Below are positions 45,505 through 55,565 of a stretch of DNA of 64,000 bases, piece after piece. Within the stretch, counting starts at the first letter, position 1, and each line of letters begins with the position of its first letter. Source of the stretch: Claveliimonas monacensis (GTDB lineage: Bacteria; Bacillota; Clostridia; Lachnospirales; Lachnospiraceae); NCBI RefSeq assembly GCF_014982975.1, contig NZ_JADCKL010000001.1, positions 248,001-312,000 on the forward strand, given 5' to 3'. Position numbers and translations under genes: made by a program. The notes below the pieces were generated by a model. It searched no databases and was not told where the DNA came from. It worked only from the letters and a program-made list of their open reading frames with translations.

Positions 45505-46314
45505 ATGAAAGAGCGTCTGGATGTATTGCTTGTGAAAAGGAACCTGGCCGGTTCCAGGGAGAAAGCCAAGGCCATCATCATGTCCGGCATCGTGTATGTG
45601 GACGGGCAGAAGGAAGATAAGGCGGGAACCACCTTCCCGGAGGACGTGCAGATCGAAGTCCGCGGCCATACCCTTCCCTATGTAAGCAGGGGGGGACTGA
45701 AGCTGGAGAAGGCACTGAAGTGCTTTGATGTGTCCGTGGAGGGCAAGGTATGCACGGATGTGGGATCATCCACCGGAGGATTTACAGACTGCATGCTGCA
45801 GAACGGCGCAGTCAGGGTATACGCCATCGATGTGGGACGGGGCCAGCTGGACTGGAAGCTCCGCCAGGACGAGCGGGTTGTCTGCATGGAGAAGACAAAT
45901 ATCCGCTACGTGAAGCCGGAGGACTTAGGTGAGCCTATCGACTTTTCCTCCATAGACGTGTCCTTCATCTCGCTCTCAAAAGTGCTGGGGCCGATCCGGG
46001 ACTATCTGACGGACAATGGGCAGATCACAGCTCTCATAAAGCCCCAGTTTGAGGCCGGCAGAGAAAAAGTGGGAAAGAAAGGCGTTGTGCGGGACAAGAG
46101 TACCCACATAGAAGTCATTGACAATGTGATCGCTTATGCCCTGTCTATCGGATTCAGAGTCCTGGACCTGACATTCTCCCCTATCAAAGGACCTGAGGGA
46201 AACATTGAGTATCTGGTTCACCTGGAAAAATGCCAGCCACAGGAGGCGGCTGTAGAGGAAAAGATCGATGTGAAGACTGTTGTGTCAGAAGCATTTGAAG
46301 CACTGCGAGGTTAG
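45505..46314 (+). CDS. tlyA: TlyA family rRNA 2'-O-methyltransferase
   Basis: A 269-residue protein. The N-terminal S4 RNA-binding domain (ERLDVLLVKRNLAGSREKAK) is followed by a FtsJ-like Rossmann methyltransferase with the SAM motif DVGSSTGGFTDCML. TlyA methylates 16S/23S rRNA in mycobacteria; the clostridial substrate is assumed similar. The start at 45505 has AGGAGAA 7 bases upstream; the frame opens at 45478 without a site. It is conserved between dxs and nadK. Confidence 0.92.
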   Translation: MKERLDVLLVKRNLAGSREKAKAIIMSGIVYVDGQKEDKAGTTFPEDVQIEVRGHTLPYVSRGGLKLEKALKCFDVSVEGKVCTDVGSSTGGFTDCMLQNGAVRVYAIDVGRGQLDWKLRQDERVVCMEKTNIRYVKPEDLGEPIDFSSIDVSFISLSKVLGPIRDYLTDNGQITALIKPQFEAGREKVGKKGVVRDKSTHIEVIDNVIAYALSIGFRVLDLTFSPIKGPEGNIEYLVHLEKCQPQEAAVEEKIDVKTVVSEAFEALRG

Positions 46315-46317
46315 AAG

Positions 46318-47148
46318 ATGGAACGGTTTTATATAGTGACGAACGATGGGAAAGACAGGGATGGGCGTGTAACCGAGAAGATCCGGCGGATCCTTGAGGG
46401 CGCGGGCAAGACCTGCCTGTTCTCAAAAAGGGATGACAGAAAAAATATCATCCGGGAGTCTGTCCCGGAAGACGCGGACTGCGCCATTGTCATCGGCGGG
46501 GACGGAACCCTTATAGAGGTGGCCAGAATATTAAAAAGCGAGATCCCGATCCTTGGCATCAATATGGGAACGCTGGGATATCTGACAGAGGTAGACCCGC
46601 CCAGGCTGGAGGAAGCATTGGCCCAGATCCTGCAGGGCGACTACTGTATTGAGGACAGGATGATGCTGGAGGGACATTTCCAGGGAATGAAACCGGATGT
46701 GGCCCTCAATGATATCGTCATCTCACGTAAGGGAAACCTGAGGGTTATACATTTTGATCTCTATGTAAATGGATCTCTTCTGAATTCCTATGAGGCGGAC
46801 GGCATGATCATCTCCACCCCTACCGGTTCCACGGCCTACAATCTGTCAGCAGGGGGGCCGGTGGTGGAGCCCACGGCATCCCTCATCGTCCTCACACCCA
46901 TCTGCTCCCACGCCCTGAATACAAGCAGCATTGTTTTGTCTGCGGATGACGAGATCGTTGTGCAGATTGGAATGGGGAGAAACGGAAGAGAAGAGGAAGT
47001 GTTTGCCACATTTGACGGCGCGGATGTGGTGGAGATGCGCACCGGGGACCGGATCCTGGTACGCAGATCAGAACACGTGACTAAGCTGATGAAGCTGAGC
47101 AAAGTCAGCTTTCTTGAAATCATGCGCAGAAAGATGAAAGGAAATTAG
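46318..47148 (+). CDS. nadK: NAD kinase
   Basis: A 276-residue enzyme phosphorylating NAD to NADP. The GGDGT motif (IVIGGDGTLIEVAR, about 58) and the STPTGSTAYNLSAGGP motif (about 165) are diagnostic. It starts 3 bases after the tlyA stop, with GAGGTTAGA upstream. Confidence 0.96.
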   Translation: MERFYIVTNDGKDRDGRVTEKIRRILEGAGKTCLFSKRDDRKNIIRESVPEDADCAIVIGGDGTLIEVARILKSEIPILGINMGTLGYLTEVDPPRLEEALAQILQGDYCIEDRMMLEGHFQGMKPDVALNDIVISRKGNLRVIHFDLYVNGSLLNSYEADGMIISTPTGSTAYNLSAGGPVVEPTASLIVLTPICSHALNTSSIVLSADDEIVVQIGMGRNGREEEVFATFDGADVVEMRTGDRILVRRSEHVTKLMKLSKVSFLEIMRRKMKGN

Positions 47149-47152
47149 TACC

Positions 47153-47602
47153 ATGAAGATCAACCGACACGCAAAGATTGTAGAACTCATCAGTAAATAC
47201 AGGATCGAGACACAGGAGGAACTGGCAGAATACCTGAACAAGGAAGGATTTAAGGTAACTCAGGCCACTGTATCCAGGGATATTCGCGATCTGAAACTGA
47301 CCAAGGTTCCCACGGATGACGGGAGACAGAAATATGCGGTCCACCAGAAGGGTGAATCGGAGATGAGCGAAAAATATATCCGCGTACTGAGAGACGGATA
47401 TGCCTCTATGGATATGGCCCAGAATATCCTTGTGATCAAGACGGTAGTGGGCATGGCCAATGCTGTATGTGCTGCTCTCGATGCCATGAAGTGGAGTGAG
47501 ATCATCGGGAGTGTGGCGGGAGATGACACCATTATCTGTGTGATCCGCAGTGTGGATGATACCATCGCCGTCATGGATAAGATCAGTAAAATCATTTCTT
47601 AA
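47153..47602 (+). CDS. argR: Arginine repressor ArgR/AhrC
   Basis: A 149-residue arginine-responsive regulator. The N-terminal winged helix (EELAEYLNKEGFKVTQATVS) binds ARG boxes. The C-terminal domain with SVAGDDTIICVIRS forms the hexamer and the arginine site. It sits between nadK and recN, a conserved Firmicutes order. No arginine genes are in the window. Confidence 0.95.
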   Translation: MKINRHAKIVELISKYRIETQEELAEYLNKEGFKVTQATVSRDIRDLKLTKVPTDDGRQKYAVHQKGESEMSEKYIRVLRDGYASMDMAQNILVIKTVVGMANAVCAALDAMKWSEIIGSVAGDDTIICVIRSVDDTIAVMDKISKIIS

Positions 47603-47629
47603 AGGCTTATAGAAGATACAGGAGGCTGT

Positions 47630-49303
47630 ATGTTACAGAATTTACATGTGAAAAATCTCGCCCTGATCGACGAGGTGGAGATTGACTTCCAAAAGGGGCT
47701 GAATATACTGACAGGGGAGACCGGAGCGGGGAAATCCATCATCCTCGGTTCGGTCAGTCTCGCTCTTGGGGCCAGATATTCCACGGACATTCTGCGGAAA
47801 GGAGCGCAGTATGGATTTGTGGAACTGACCTTTACTGTTGAAGATAAAAAGCAGGAAGAGAGACTGAAAAAGCTGGATATTTTCCCGGAGGAGGGGACTG
47901 TTGTCCTGAGCCGGCGGCTCATGGAGGGGCGCAGCACCAGCAAGATCAACGGGGAGACGGTGCCCATCTCTCTTCTGAAGGAGGCGGCAGGGATCCTGAT
48001 CGACATCCATGGACAGCACGAGCACCAGTCTCTCCTCTACAAGAAGAGACAGCTGGAGATCCTGGATGCCTTTGCCTCTGAAAAGATCCTGGAGGCAAAA
48101 GAGAAAGTCTTCGTCTCTTTCCAGGAGTACAAGAAGTGGAAAAAAGAGCTGGAGGAAGCAGATCAGGATGAGGCCGCGCGGGCCAAAGAGGCTTCCTTCC
48201 TGGAATTTGAAATAGGGGAGATCGAGGAGGCGGCTCTGCAGGACGGAGAGGACGAGGAGCTGGAAGAGAGCTACCGGCGCATGGTCAACAGCAGAAAGAT
48301 CGTGGAGGGCGTCCATGAAGCCCACGGCTACACCAGCGAAGATGGGGATAGCGCAAGCGAGTCGCTGAGCCGCGCCATCAGAAGTCTTGCCGAAGCAGCA
48401 GGTCTGGATGAAGCTGCAAAGGAACTGTACGACCAGCTTTTGGAAGTGGACAGCCTTCTGAATGATTTCAACAGAGAGCTTGCAGACTACGAAAAGTCTC
48501 TTGACTTTTCTGACGAAGATTTTGCAGAGACTGAGAACAGGCTCAATGAGATCAACCGACTCAAGACAAAGTACGGCAGTACGATAGAGCAGATCAGGGT
48601 GTACTGTGAGGAGAAAAAGAGCCGTCTCCTTGTCCTGAATGATTATGACCGCTATCTTGAGGAACTGAAGGAGAAATATGAGCGTGCTCTCAAGCATCTG
48701 GAGAAGAACACAACAGTACTGACAAGACTCAGAAAGGAGCAGAGCCTTCTCTTTTCCGAGAAGATCACAGAGGGACTTAAGGATCTGAATTTTGCGGATG
48801 TGCGGTTCCAGATCGATTTTTCCAGTCTGCCGGAGTACACGGCAAACGGAAAGGATGACATCTCCTACATGATCTCCATGAACCCCGGTGAACCCCTGAA
48901 GCCGCTGGCTGAAGTCGCTTCCGGCGGTGAGCTGTCCAGGATCATGCTGGCCATCAAGACTGTGATGGCAGATAAAGATGAGATCCCCACCCTGATCTTC
49001 GATGAGATCGATGTGGGGATCAGCGGCAGAACGGCTCAGAAAGTATCCGAGAAGATGGCTGTCATCGGAAGAACCCATCAGGTCATTTGCATCACCCATC
49101 TGGCTCAGATCGCCGCCCAGGCGGATGCCCACTATCTGATCGAGAAGACAGTGTATGAGGGAAAGACCCACACAGATATCCGCCAGCTCTCCAACGAAGA
49201 GTCGGTGGAGGAGCTGGCCAGAATACTGGGAGGCGCAAAGATCACGGATACTGTCCTTGAGAATGCAAGGGAGATGAGAGAGCTGGCCCGCAGCGGGAAA
49301 TAA
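47630..49303 (+). CDS. recN: DNA repair protein RecN
   Basis: A 557-residue SMC-like ATPase that acts early in double-strand break repair. N-terminal Walker A GETGAGKSIILG (about 29-40), then IDIHGQHEHQSLL, a coiled-coil middle (about 160-400), and C-terminal ASGGELSRIMLAIK and LIFDEIDVGISG (about 455). AGGAGG lies 5 bases before the ATG. It ends the Asp23-to-recN operon. Confidence 0.96.
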   Translation: MLQNLHVKNLALIDEVEIDFQKGLNILTGETGAGKSIILGSVSLALGARYSTDILRKGAQYGFVELTFTVEDKKQEERLKKLDIFPEEGTVVLSRRLMEGRSTSKINGETVPISLLKEAAGILIDIHGQHEHQSLLYKKRQLEILDAFASEKILEAKEKVFVSFQEYKKWKKELEEADQDEAARAKEASFLEFEIGEIEEAALQDGEDEELEESYRRMVNSRKIVEGVHEAHGYTSEDGDSASESLSRAIRSLAEAAGLDEAAKELYDQLLEVDSLLNDFNRELADYEKSLDFSDEDFAETENRLNEINRLKTKYGSTIEQIRVYCEEKKSRLLVLNDYDRYLEELKEKYERALKHLEKNTTVLTRLRKEQSLLFSEKITEGLKDLNFADVRFQIDFSSLPEYTANGKDDISYMISMNPGEPLKPLAEVASGGELSRIMLAIKTVMADKDEIPTLIFDEIDVGISGRTAQKVSEKMAVIGRTHQVICITHLAQIAAQADAHYLIEKTVYEGKTHTDIRQLSNEESVEELARILGGAKITDTVLENAREMRELARSGK

Positions 49304-49340
49304 ATCTGTTTAAATAATGAGTTGACAATTTATTTTATTC

Positions 49341-49459
49341 CTGGCATTGATCGCCAGTGCAGTATTTCAAATAAGTCTGCTGGATACTGTCGCTGTATTT
49401 GAAGTTACATACAAAGTAATTTATTTGTGTTGCTTCATGTATAGAAAAACAGTATCCAG
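49341..49459. repeat. Inverted repeats between recN and gltD
   Basis: CTGGATACTGT (49380-49390) and its exact complement ACAGTATCCAG (49449-49459) are 58 bases apart, and a small CTGGC/GCCAG hairpin (49341-49357) lies just before. There is no ORF here. It may be the end of the recN transcript, a small RNA, or a remnant. Confidence 0.45.
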
Positions 49460-49460
49460 A

Positions 49461-49502
49461 AAAAGGAAAACGCCCATCCGCTCGGCAAAGCAAGGTGGGC
49501 GT
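49461..49502 (-). terminator. Intrinsic terminator of the glnN-asnB-gltBD operon
   Basis: On the minus strand, ACGCCCA-C-C pairs with GG-A-TGGGCGT, followed by TTTTCCTTTTT, 33 bases after the gltD stop. Confidence 0.78.
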
Positions 49503-49534
49503 CTGCGTCATTCGAGACACAACTAACACTTCTC

Positions 49535-50989
49535 TTACATATTCGTATATCCCATCAGATATTCATCCACTTCTCTGGCGCATTCCCGGCCTTCGGCAAT
49601 GGCCCAGACCACAAGGGACTGGCCTCTGTGCATGTCGCCTGCGGCAAATACCTTTTCGGTGTTTGTCCTGTAGGAGGAGGGGGCAGTGGCGGCCACGCCT
49701 CTGGGTGTGAGGTCAAGCTGGAAGGCGTCTGACACATAGGACTCACATCCGGTAAAGCCTGCCGCGATGAGGAGAAGGTCTGCCTCCAGGATCTGTTCAC
49801 TTCCCTCTACCTCTGTCATTTTCCCGTCCTTGAAGGCAAGCTTCACCGTTTTCACTCCTGTGAGCTGGTTTTTGTCGTCTGTCAGGAACTCCTTGATGGT
49901 CGTCTCGTAGATCCGGGGATCGTGGCCAAAGCAGTAGATGGCCTCCTCCTGCCCGTAATCGGTCTTGCAGATTTTGGGCCACTCCGGCCAGGGATTGGAT
50001 GGGGTGCGCTCATCCGGGGCCTTGGGCATCATCTCGATCTGTGTGACAGAGGCGCAGCCCTGGCGGATGCAGGTTCCCACGCAGTCGTTGCCGGTGTCTC
50101 CACCGCCCACGATGATGACCTTTTTGCCCTTTGCAGACACCCAGGGAGTGCCGTCCAGCAGGTGCTTTGTGGCCCTTGTGAGGAAGTCCACGGCAAAGTA
50201 GATGCCCTCCGCCTGACGGCCCTCACCGTTTAGGTCCCTGGCTCTCTTGGAGCCGCAGCACAGGACCACAGCGTCGTACTCCTCCAGCAGCTTCTGTGCC
50301 GGGATGTCGGCGCCGATGTTGGCTCCGGTCACGAACTCTATGCCCTCCGCAGTCATAAGATCCACCCGGCGCTGCACGATGGATTTGTCCAGCTTCATGT
50401 TGGGGATGCCGTACATGAGGAGCCCTCCCACACGGTCCTCCCTCTCAAAGACAGTCACATGATGGCCTCTCTGGCCCAGCTGGTCGGCGGCTGCCAGGCC
50501 GGCGGGACCGGACCCAACCACGGCCACCTTCTTATCCGTGCGCACCGCCGGGATGCGGGGCTTCATATTTCCCTCAGCAAAGACTGTCTCTATAATGAAG
50601 AGCTCATTGTCGCGGATGGTGACCGGATCATCGTGCATGCCGCACACACAGGCCTTTTCGCACAGAGCCGGGCAGACTCTTCCGGTAAATTCCGGGAAGC
50701 TGCTGGTCTTGCGCAGACGGGAGAGCGCCTGGGAGTAATTCCCGTGAAACACCTCGTCGTTCCACTCCGGGATCAGATTGTGGAGCGGACAGCCTGTCAC
50801 CATGCCTTTCAGCTGCAGTGCAGACTGGCAGAAGGGAACGCCGCAGTTCATGCAGCGTGCCCCCTGGAGCCTTCTTTCCTCAGGGGAAAGAGGGGGATGA
50901 AATTCATTGAAATTCTTGATGCGCTCCTCCGGAGCACAGGATGAATTATCCATTCTTTTATATTCTAAAAAACCAGTTGGTTTTCCCAT
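49535..50989 (-). CDS. gltD: Glutamate synthase small subunit (NADPH)
   Basis: A 484-residue flavoprotein that passes electrons from NADPH to GltB. The N-terminal cysteines (CMNCGVPFCQS and GCPLHNLIPEW) bind 4Fe-4S clusters. The FAD motif VAVVGSGPAGLAAADQL is near residue 150 and the NADPH motif VIIVGGGDTGNDCVG near 290. It follows gltB by 21 bases in the glnN-asnB-gltB-gltD operon. An AGGAGGAAG site precedes the ATG on the minus strand. Confidence 0.95.
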   Translation of the reverse strand: MGKPTGFLEYKRMDNSSCAPEERIKNFNEFHPPLSPEERRLQGARCMNCGVPFCQSALQLKGMVTGCPLHNLIPEWNDEVFHGNYSQALSRLRKTSSFPEFTGRVCPALCEKACVCGMHDDPVTIRDNELFIIETVFAEGNMKPRIPAVRTDKKVAVVGSGPAGLAAADQLGQRGHHVTVFEREDRVGGLLMYGIPNMKLDKSIVQRRVDLMTAEGIEFVTGANIGADIPAQKLLEEYDAVVLCCGSKRARDLNGEGRQAEGIYFAVDFLTRATKHLLDGTPWVSAKGKKVIIVGGGDTGNDCVGTCIRQGCASVTQIEMMPKAPDERTPSNPWPEWPKICKTDYGQEEAIYCFGHDPRIYETTIKEFLTDDKNQLTGVKTVKLAFKDGKMTEVEGSEQILEADLLLIAAGFTGCESYVSDAFQLDLTPRGVAATAPSSYRTNTEKVFAAGDMHRGQSLVVWAIAEGRECAREVDEYLMGYTNM

Positions 50990-51010
50990 AGTCAGTCTTC
51001 CTCCTTTGGA

Positions 51011-54000
51011 CTATTTCTGGATCTCGTAAAATGCTTCAAGCGCCGCGTCTTCGTGGGAGAGACCCTTCTCTTCGTACTTGCTGATGGCGTGGAGCATGCG
51101 CTGGTAATCGTTGGGAAGGATCTTCTTAAATCCCGGCAGATAGTCTCCGAAATGCTCCAGGATATCCTTTGCGAGAGCGGAAGAGGTCTCCTTCTCGTAG
51201 TCCTTCAGTATATTTTTCAGCTCTGCGATGTCGTGCTTTTCTGTCACCTCAGACATGGTTACCATATCCTTGTTCAGCTTTTTGTAGAGCTGGTGATCCA
51301 TATCCAGCACATAGGCTGTGCCGCCGCTCATGCCCGCGGCAAAGTTTTTGCCGGTTTTTCCAAGGATCACCGCGCAGCCTCCTGTCATGTATTCCAGGCC
51401 GTGGTCGCCGCAGCCCTCGGCCACTGCTGTGGCGCCGGAGTTGCGGACGCAGAAGCGCTCGCCGGCCACACCGCACACATAGGCCTTACCGGATGTGGCG
51501 CCGTAGAGGGCCACGTTTCCGATTATGATGTTCTCGGAGGCCTTAAAAGTGCTGTGTCTGGACGGATACACGATCAGCTTTCCGCCTGACAGGCCTTTGC
51601 CGAAGTAGTCGTTGGCGTCTCCCTCCAGCGTCAGGGTCAGACCCTTGGGGATAAAGGCGCCGAAGGACTGCCCGCCGCCTCCGGTGCAGTGTACCTTGAA
51701 GGTGTCGTCCTTGAGTGTGTTCTTGAAGGCGGCCGTGATCTCGGATCCCAGGATGGTTCCCACAGAGCGGTTCACGCTGTTCACGCGGATGCTCTCGCTG
51801 TGCTTCCTGCCGCTCTTCAGAGCCTTCTCAAAGCGGGGCAGGAGAATGGCCTCGTCCACGGTCTTCTCCAGTTCAAAGTCAAAGACATCCTCCGGGTTGA
51901 AGTGAACTGCGCTGCCCTCCGGGGAGGAGCAGAGGATCCTTGAGAGGTCTACCTTTTTCGCCCTCGGGATCGTACAGTTCTCCCTCACCTTCAGACATTC
52001 CGTGTGTCCCACCATCTCAGAGAGAGTGCGGAAGCCAAGCTTTGCCATGATCTCCCGCAGCTCCTGGGCCATGAAGAGCATGAAGTTCATGACGTACTCC
52101 GGTTTGCCCTTGAAGCGCTTGCGCAGGCACTCGTTTTGGGTGGCAACGCCCACAGGGCAGGTGTCCAGATTGCAGACACGCATCATCATGCAGCCCATGG
52201 TCACAAGGGGAGCGGTGGCAAAGCCGAACTCCTCAGCGCCAAGCAGGGCGGCAATGGCCACATCCCGGCCGCTCATGAGCTTGCCGTCTGTCTCGATGAC
52301 TACACGGCTCCTCAAGTGGTTCTGTATCAGCGTCTGATGCGTCTCAGCAAGGCCCAGCTCCCAGGGAAGTCCCGCGTGATGGATGGAGCTCTGGGGCGCA
52401 GCTCCTGTACCTCCGTCGTAGCCGGAGATGAGCACAACCTGGGCGCCTGCCTTGGCCACGCCGGAGGCGATGGTGCCGACGCCTGCCTCGGACACCAGTT
52501 TGACAGCGATCCGGGCCTTTCTGTTGGCGTTCTTCAGGTCATAGATGAGCTGCGCCAGATCCTCGATGGAGTAGATATCGTGGTGCGGCGGAGGGGAGAT
52601 CAGGGACACGCCTGGGGTAGAGTAGCGGGTCTTTGCGATCCAGGGGTATACCTTCTTACCGGGCAGATGTCCGCCTTCTCCGGGCTTTGCGCCCTGGGCC
52701 ATTTTGATCTGGATCTCCTTTGCGCTCACCAGGTACTCGCTTGTGACGCCAAAGCGCCCTGAGGCCACCTGCTTGATGGCGCTGTTTTTCTCCGTTCCAA
52801 GGCGCTCCGGCTTCTCGCCGCCCTCGCCTGAGTTGGACTTGCCGCCCAGCCGGTTCATGGCAATGGCCATGCACTCGTGGGCCTCCTCGGAGATGGAGCC
52901 GTAGGACATGGCCCCTGTCTTAAAGTGCTTGACAATCTCAGAGGCGGGCTCCACCTCGTCGATGGGGATGCCCCCGTCCTCCGGGAACTGGAAGGCCAGA
53001 AGACCCCGCAGGGTGTGGGGACGGGTCTCGTCGTCCACCATGGCCGTATATTCCTTAAACCTGTCATAGTCGCCGTTCTGTGTGGCCTGCTGGAGGGCGA
53101 TGATGGTGGCGGGATTGTAGAGGTGGTCCTCCTTGTCCTCGCCGCTTCTCAGCCTGTGGAAGCCGGTGCTGTCCAGCGTGGTATCCACGCCCAGGTCCAG
53201 CGGATCAAAGGCCTTGTTGTGGCGGGCGATCACGTCGTCATTGATGTCCTTCATGCTGATGCCGCCTACCCGGCTGACAGTGTTGGTAAAGTATTTGTCT
53301 ATGACTTCCTTGCTGATGCCCACAGCCTCGAAGATCTGGGCGGACTGGTAGGACTGGAGGGTGGAAATGCCCATCTTAGCCGCGATCTTCACGATGCCGT
53401 GGAGAACAGCCTCGTTGTAGTCGTGGATGGCTGTGTGGTAGTCTTTATCCAGGATACCCCTGTCTATGAGCTCGGAGATGCACTCGTGAGCCAGATAGGG
53501 ATTGACAGCCCGGGCGCCGTAGCCAAGGATGGTGGCGAACTGGTGCACGTCCCTGGGCTCGCCGCTCTCCAGGATGATGGAGACAGCGGTCCTCTTCTTT
53601 GTCCGGATCAGGTGCTGCTCCATGGCGGAGACAGCCAGGAGGGAGGGGATGGCCACATGGTTCTCATCCACGCCCCGGTCGGAGAGGATGATGATGTTGG
53701 CCCCCTTCGTGTAGGCCCGGTCGCAGCTGACAAAGAGCTGGTCCAGCGCCTTCTCAAGAGAGGTATTCTTGAAATAGAGAAGGGAGACCACGGCGCTCTT
53801 AAAGCCCGGGCGGTCCAGGGACTTGATCTTCATCATGTCCACACCGGTGAGGATGGGGTTCTTCACCTCCAGCACAGTACAGTTGCCGCTCGCCTCCTCC
53901 AGCAGGTTTCCGTCTGAGCCGATGTACACCGTGGTGTCTGTGACGATCTCCTCCCGGAGAGAGTCGATAGGCGGATTGGTCACCTGAGCAAAGAGCTGTT

Positions 54001-55531
54001 TAAAATAGTGGGAGAGAGGCGGATGCTTCTCCGACAGCACAGCCAGGGGAATGTCAGTCCCCATGGAGGCTGTGGCCTCGGACCCGTTTGTCGCCATGGG
54101 AAGGAGCACATCCTTCACGTCCTCGTAGGTGTAGCCGAAGACCTTGTAGAGCTGGTCCCTTCTCACCTGGCTGTGGACCGGCACCTTCTTGTTGGGGACC
54201 GGGATGTCCTTTAAGTAGAGCAGGTTCAGGTCCAGCCATTCGCCGTAGGGCTGGCGGGTGGAGTAGTACTCCTTGCACTCCTCGTCAGAGATAAGCTTTT
54301 TCTTCTTCGTGTCCACGAGGAGGATCTTTCCCGGCTGCAGCCTGGATTTCTCCACCACGTGCTCCGCCGGGAGATCCAGCACGCCCACCTCGGAGGAGAG
54401 GATGAGGTGCCGGTCGTCTGTGATGTAGTACCTGGAGGGACGAAGTCCGTTCCGGTCCAGCACAGCACCCAGGATATCTCCGTCTGAGAAGAGGATGGCC
54501 GCAGGGCCGTCCCAGGGCTCCATCATGGTGGCGTAGTAGTGGTAGAAATCTTTTTTCTTCTCATCCATGTACCGGTCATGCCTCCAGGGCTCCGGGATGG
54601 TGATCATGACGGCCAGGGGAAGGTCCATACCGTTCATGTAGAGGAACTCCAGGGTGTTGTCCAGCATGGCGGAGTCAGAGCCGCTGCTGCCGATGACCGG
54701 AAGTACCTTGTCGATGTCGTCTGAGATGACAGAAGAGTGCATGGTCTCCTCCCTGGCCAGCATGCGGTCCGCGTTGCCTCGGATGGTGTTGATCTCCCCG
54801 TTGTGGAGGATCAGGCGGTTGGGGTGAGCCCTCTCCCAGCTGGGTGTCGTGTTGGTGGAGAAGCGGGAGTGGACCATGGCGATAGCCGTGCGATAGTCCG
54901 TATCCTGCAGGTCGTCGTAGAACCGGCGGAGCTGTCCCACAAGGAACATGCCCTTGTACACGATGGTGCGGGAGGAGAGGGAGGCCACGTAGGTGTCCTC
55001 GCAGCTCTGCTCGAACTCTCTTCTGGCGATGTAGAGACGGCGGTCAAAGTCGATGCCCTTTGGGCAGTCCGCCGGCCTCTCCACAAAGCACTGCATGATG
55101 TAGGGCATGCGCTCTCTGGCGTAGTCTCCCAGTATCTCCGGGTGGACCGGCACCTTTCTCCAGCCAAGCAGTCTAAGGCCGCTTTTTTCTAAAATGACCT
55201 CAAACATTTTCCGGGAAAAATTCCGCTTCAGTGTGTCCTGGGGGAAGAAGAACATGCCTACGCCATAATCCCTCTCATCTCCCAGGGAAATGCCTGCCTG
55301 TGCGGCGGCTTTGGAAAAAAAGGAGTGGGAAATCTGCGTCAGGATCCCCACTCCGTCACCAACCTGTCCAGTGGCGTCTTTGCCTGCGCGGTGTTCCAGT
55401 TTTTCTACGATCGTAAGGGCGTCGTCCAGAATTTTGTATTCCTTTACGCCGTCGATACTGACAACAGCTCCGATGCCGCAGGCATCGTGCTCAAAACTGC
55501 TCTGATATAAAGTTTGATTTTCCTGGTTCAT
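51011..55531 (-). CDS. gltB: Glutamate synthase large subunit
   Basis: A 1506-residue enzyme making two glutamates from glutamine and 2-oxoglutarate. The glutaminase nucleophile is Cys18 in HDACGIGAVVS, exposed after removal of a short propeptide. The FMN synthase domain follows, with the 3Fe-4S cysteines in CMMMRVCNLDTCPVG (about 1112-1126), then the C-terminal beta-helix (GXXG repeats). The start at 55531 has AAAGGAG 9 bases upstream; the frame opens at 55621 within the asnB end. Together with the two glutamine synthetases it forms the GS-GOGAT cycle. Confidence 0.96.
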   Translation of the reverse strand: MNQENQTLYQSSFEHDACGIGAVVSIDGVKEYKILDDALTIVEKLEHRAGKDATGQVGDGVGILTQISHSFFSKAAAQAGISLGDERDYGVGMFFFPQDTLKRNFSRKMFEVILEKSGLRLLGWRKVPVHPEILGDYARERMPYIMQCFVERPADCPKGIDFDRRLYIARREFEQSCEDTYVASLSSRTIVYKGMFLVGQLRRFYDDLQDTDYRTAIAMVHSRFSTNTTPSWERAHPNRLILHNGEINTIRGNADRMLAREETMHSSVISDDIDKVLPVIGSSGSDSAMLDNTLEFLYMNGMDLPLAVMITIPEPWRHDRYMDEKKKDFYHYYATMMEPWDGPAAILFSDGDILGAVLDRNGLRPSRYYITDDRHLILSSEVGVLDLPAEHVVEKSRLQPGKILLVDTKKKKLISDEECKEYYSTRQPYGEWLDLNLLYLKDIPVPNKKVPVHSQVRRDQLYKVFGYTYEDVKDVLLPMATNGSEATASMGTDIPLAVLSEKHPPLSHYFKQLFAQVTNPPIDSLREEIVTDTTVYIGSDGNLLEEASGNCTVLEVKNPILTGVDMMKIKSLDRPGFKSAVVSLLYFKNTSLEKALDQLFVSCDRAYTKGANIIILSDRGVDENHVAIPSLLAVSAMEQHLIRTKKRTAVSIILESGEPRDVHQFATILGYGARAVNPYLAHECISELIDRGILDKDYHTAIHDYNEAVLHGIVKIAAKMGISTLQSYQSAQIFEAVGISKEVIDKYFTNTVSRVGGISMKDINDDVIARHNKAFDPLDLGVDTTLDSTGFHRLRSGEDKEDHLYNPATIIALQQATQNGDYDRFKEYTAMVDDETRPHTLRGLLAFQFPEDGGIPIDEVEPASEIVKHFKTGAMSYGSISEEAHECMAIAMNRLGGKSNSGEGGEKPERLGTEKNSAIKQVASGRFGVTSEYLVSAKEIQIKMAQGAKPGEGGHLPGKKVYPWIAKTRYSTPGVSLISPPPHHDIYSIEDLAQLIYDLKNANRKARIAVKLVSEAGVGTIASGVAKAGAQVVLISGYDGGTGAAPQSSIHHAGLPWELGLAETHQTLIQNHLRSRVVIETDGKLMSGRDVAIAALLGAEEFGFATAPLVTMGCMMMRVCNLDTCPVGVATQNECLRKRFKGKPEYVMNFMLFMAQELREIMAKLGFRTLSEMVGHTECLKVRENCTIPRAKKVDLSRILCSSPEGSAVHFNPEDVFDFELEKTVDEAILLPRFEKALKSGRKHSESIRVNSVNRSVGTILGSEITAAFKNTLKDDTFKVHCTGGGGQSFGAFIPKGLTLTLEGDANDYFGKGLSGGKLIVYPSRHSTFKASENIIIGNVALYGATSGKAYVCGVAGERFCVRNSGATAVAEGCGDHGLEYMTGGCAVILGKTGKNFAAGMSGGTAYVLDMDHQLYKKLNKDMVTMSEVTEKHDIAELKNILKDYEKETSSALAKDILEHFGDYLPGFKKILPNDYQRMLHAISKYEEKGLSHEDAALEAFYEIQK

Positions 55532-55565
55532 ATAGAAAACTCCTTTCGTGTTGCGGCGCTTTTGT

